5,672 nt of DNA from Acidobacteriaceae bacterium (GTDB taxonomy: Bacteria > Acidobacteriota > Terriglobia > Terriglobales > SbA1): assembly GCA_003156615.1 (NCBI GenBank), contig PMHI01000322.1:1-5672 (forward strand), read 5' to 3'. Of this stretch, positions 4,024-5,672 are shown in pieces (position 1 is the stretch's first letter; every line of letters begins with the position of its first letter). A model generated the notes under the pieces. It worked only from the letters and a program-made list of their open reading frames with translations, ran no database searches and was not told the origin of the DNA. The translations under genes were made by a program, and so were the position numbers.

Positions 4024-5672
4024 ATGGCGCTCACCGCTGGCACGAAACTAGGCCCCTACGAGATTCAATCGCAGCTGGGCGCGGGCGGTATGGGAGAAGT
4101 CTATCGCGCCAAGGACACCCGCCTCGATCGCACCGTTGCCGTCAAGGTCCTGCCTTCCCATCTTGCCTCCGACCCGGAATTGAAACAACGCATGGAGCGC
4201 GAGGCCAAAGCCATTTCCGCACTTCAGCATGCCAATATCTGCACGCTTTACGACATCGGCACGCAGGACGGCACCAACTTCCTGGTCATGGAGTATCTCG
4301 AAGGCCAGACCCTGGCCGAACGGCTGGCGAAGGGCGCGCTGCCGCTGGATCAAGTTCTGAAGATTGGAACGGAAATCGCGCAGGCGCTTGAGAAGGCGCA
4401 TCTACAGGGGATTATCCATCGCGATTTGAAGCCGGCGAACATCATGCTGACGAAGGCTAGCGCGAAGTTGATGGACTTCGGGTTGGCAAAGCCAGAAGTG
4501 TCGATTGCGTCGAAGGCCGTTGGGCCATTTACTCCTTCGACGCCGACCATGAATCTGGCTTCGCTCACCTCGGCTGCGTCGCCGCTTACTCAGAAGGGCT
4601 CGATCGTGGGAACGTTTCAGTATATGGCGCCCGAGGTCTTGCAAGGAGTGGAAGCCGATGCGCGCAGCGACCTGTTCAGTTTTGGATGCGTTCTGTACGA
4701 AATGATTACCGGACGCCGCGCTTTCGAAGGCAAATCGCAACTCAGCGTATTCACTGCCATTCTGGAAAAAGATCCGGAGCCGATCACTGTCAGCCGGCCG
4801 CTAGCCCCGCCCATACTCGATCGCGTGGTCCGCGCCTGCCTCGCCAAAGCTCCGGCGGACCGTTTTCAATCCGCGCATGACATCGCAATGGACTTGCGCT
4901 GGATGATGGACTCCGAACCTGAAGAGCTGGCAAAGGCGTCTGCACAGCTTAAGAAATCATGGGCTGCCGGGCTGGCGGCGCTTGTGCTCATTTTCGTTGC
5001 AGTCGCCGCGTTTGCTGGATACCGTTGGGCAAAATCTTCCGAGCAATCCGTTTCGCTTCATGCCGAAATTCCGCCGCCAGATAAGTTTACCCTGGATACC
5101 ACGGGCGACGCGGGCGGCATGCCCGTACTTTCTCCCCAGGGAGACAAGATCGCTTTCGTAGCGCATTCGGGTGAAGCCAAGCTGCTGTGGGTTCGGTCGC
5201 TGAGCGGCGATTCGGCGCAGCCACTGGATGGAACTGCGGGCGCTGCGCATCCTTTCTGGTCGCCGGATGGCCGCTACATCGGCTTTTTTGCCGGCGGCAA
5301 GCTGATGAAGATTGCGGCGACGGGCGGTCCGGTTGCCCCGGTCGCCGATGCGCCCAATTCCCGCGGCGGAAGTTGGAGCACCAACGATGTGATTGTGTTC
5401 GCCCCGGACTTTACGGGTCCCTTGGCGAAAGTGAGCGCGCAGATTGACGCCGCGGTGCCAGCGACGGTAATCGATCGCAGCAAGCACACCACCCATCGCT
5501 GGCCATGGTTTCTGCCAGACGGAAAACATTTCATTTACCTCGCCACCAGTCATACCGGAGGTAATCCACAGCGGAACGGAATCTACTTTGGGTCGGTTGA
5601 CAGCACGGAGAGCCATCTGATCCTGACGACGGATTCGGCGGCTCAGTACGCATCCGGCTACCTGCTCTACCG
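4024..5672 (+). CDS. Transmembrane Ser/Thr protein kinase with PD40/TolB-like sensor (C-terminus beyond window)
   Basis: A eukaryotic-like (Hanks-type, PknB-related) kinase that phosphorylates Ser/Thr on target proteins, anchored in the inner membrane. The visible 549 codons begin MALTAGTKLGPYEIQSQLGA. Kinase landmarks are the glycine loop LGAGGMGEVY (18-27), VAVK with ATP lysine 41, probable helix-C Glu60, catalytic HRDLKPAN (132-139, Asp134), DFG (151-153), MAPE (201-204), DARSDLFSFG (212-221) and Arg280 of the C-lobe. The stretch between DFG and APE is long (48 residues) and rich in Ser/Thr, a likely autophosphorylation site. A single transmembrane helix lies at about 313-333. It is followed by an extracytoplasmic region with PD40-type beta-propeller blades: SPQGDKIAF (370-378), SPDGRYIGF (413-421) and PDGKHFIYL (498-506). 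Comparable acidobacterial proteins are about 850-900 residues, so roughly 300 are missing at the right edge. An in-frame TAA at 4009-4011 confines the start. All catalytic residues are present; the ligand and targets are unknown. Confidence 0.95.
   Translation, partial: MALTAGTKLGPYEIQSQLGAGGMGEVYRAKDTRLDRTVAVKVLPSHLASDPELKQRMEREAKAISALQHANICTLYDIGTQDGTNFLVMEYLEGQTLAERLAKGALPLDQVLKIGTEIAQALEKAHLQGIIHRDLKPANIMLTKASAKLMDFGLAKPEVSIASKAVGPFTPSTPTMNLASLTSAASPLTQKGSIVGTFQYMAPEVLQGVEADARSDLFSFGCVLYEMITGRRAFEGKSQLSVFTAILEKDPEPITVSRPLAPPILDRVVRACLAKAPADRFQSAHDIAMDLRWMMDSEPEELAKASAQLKKSWAAGLAALVLIFVAVAAFAGYRWAKSSEQSVSLHAEIPPPDKFTLDTTGDAGGMPVLSPQGDKIAFVAHSGEAKLLWVRSLSGDSAQPLDGTAGAAHPFWSPDGRYIGFFAGGKLMKIAATGGPVAPVADAPNSRGGSWSTNDVIVFAPDFTGPLAKVSAQIDAAVPATVIDRSKHTTHRWPWFLPDGKHFIYLATSHTGGNPQRNGIYFGSVDSTESHLILTTDSAAQYASGYLLY

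Noticed and set aside
4957..5616. 219-codon open frame on the minus strand
   Set aside because: It lies wholly antisense to the transmembrane and sensor region of the kinase, whose reading is unambiguous. Its translation is Arg-rich and lacks domain character, so it is a shadow.

Overview
The window most resembles chromosomal DNA of an acidobacterium. The evidence is a serine/threonine kinase with a C-terminal PD40/TolB-like sensor, a Tat-exported BBE-type flavoprotein, and the C-terminal tail of an ADOP-type (MacB/FtsX-like) ABC permease, a combination typical of soil Acidobacteria. This assignment is inference from gene families, because no rRNA or other phylogenetic marker is present.

Layout. 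At 1-196 (minus) lies the start of an unrecognised membrane protein that runs off the left edge. Positions 200-900 are a decayed stretch. It holds a structured inverted-repeat element (226-261), a fragment of a serine recombinase on the minus strand (285-446) and the orphan C-terminus of an ADOP permease on the plus strand (451-588). The two fragments abut within a few bases, and the pair is flanked by a 9-bp direct repeat. Next comes a gene-free stretch with a perfect CGTTAAG/CTTAACG palindrome. At 903-1619 (plus) is an apparently intact conserved protein of unknown function. From 1846 to 3645 (minus) is a FAD-dependent oxidoreductase of the PCMH/BBE class with a twin-arginine signal and residues for two covalent flavin links. 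From 4024 to the right edge (plus) is a transmembrane Ser/Thr protein kinase, truncated by the window.

How the genes work together. There is no operon here. The oxidase and the kinase are divergent across a roughly 380-bp intergenic region that carries an inverted repeat next to the oxidase start and an exact TATAAT next to the kinase start. The membrane-protein gene and the kinase both have TATAAT only 10-11 nt from an ATG, which suggests leaderless or near-leaderless transcription. No CRISPR array, tRNA, rRNA or intact mobile element was seen. I do not see a demonstrable new multi-gene system. The most unusual items are the double gene-remnant junction, the uncharacterised protein at 903-1619 and the leaderless promoter geometry.
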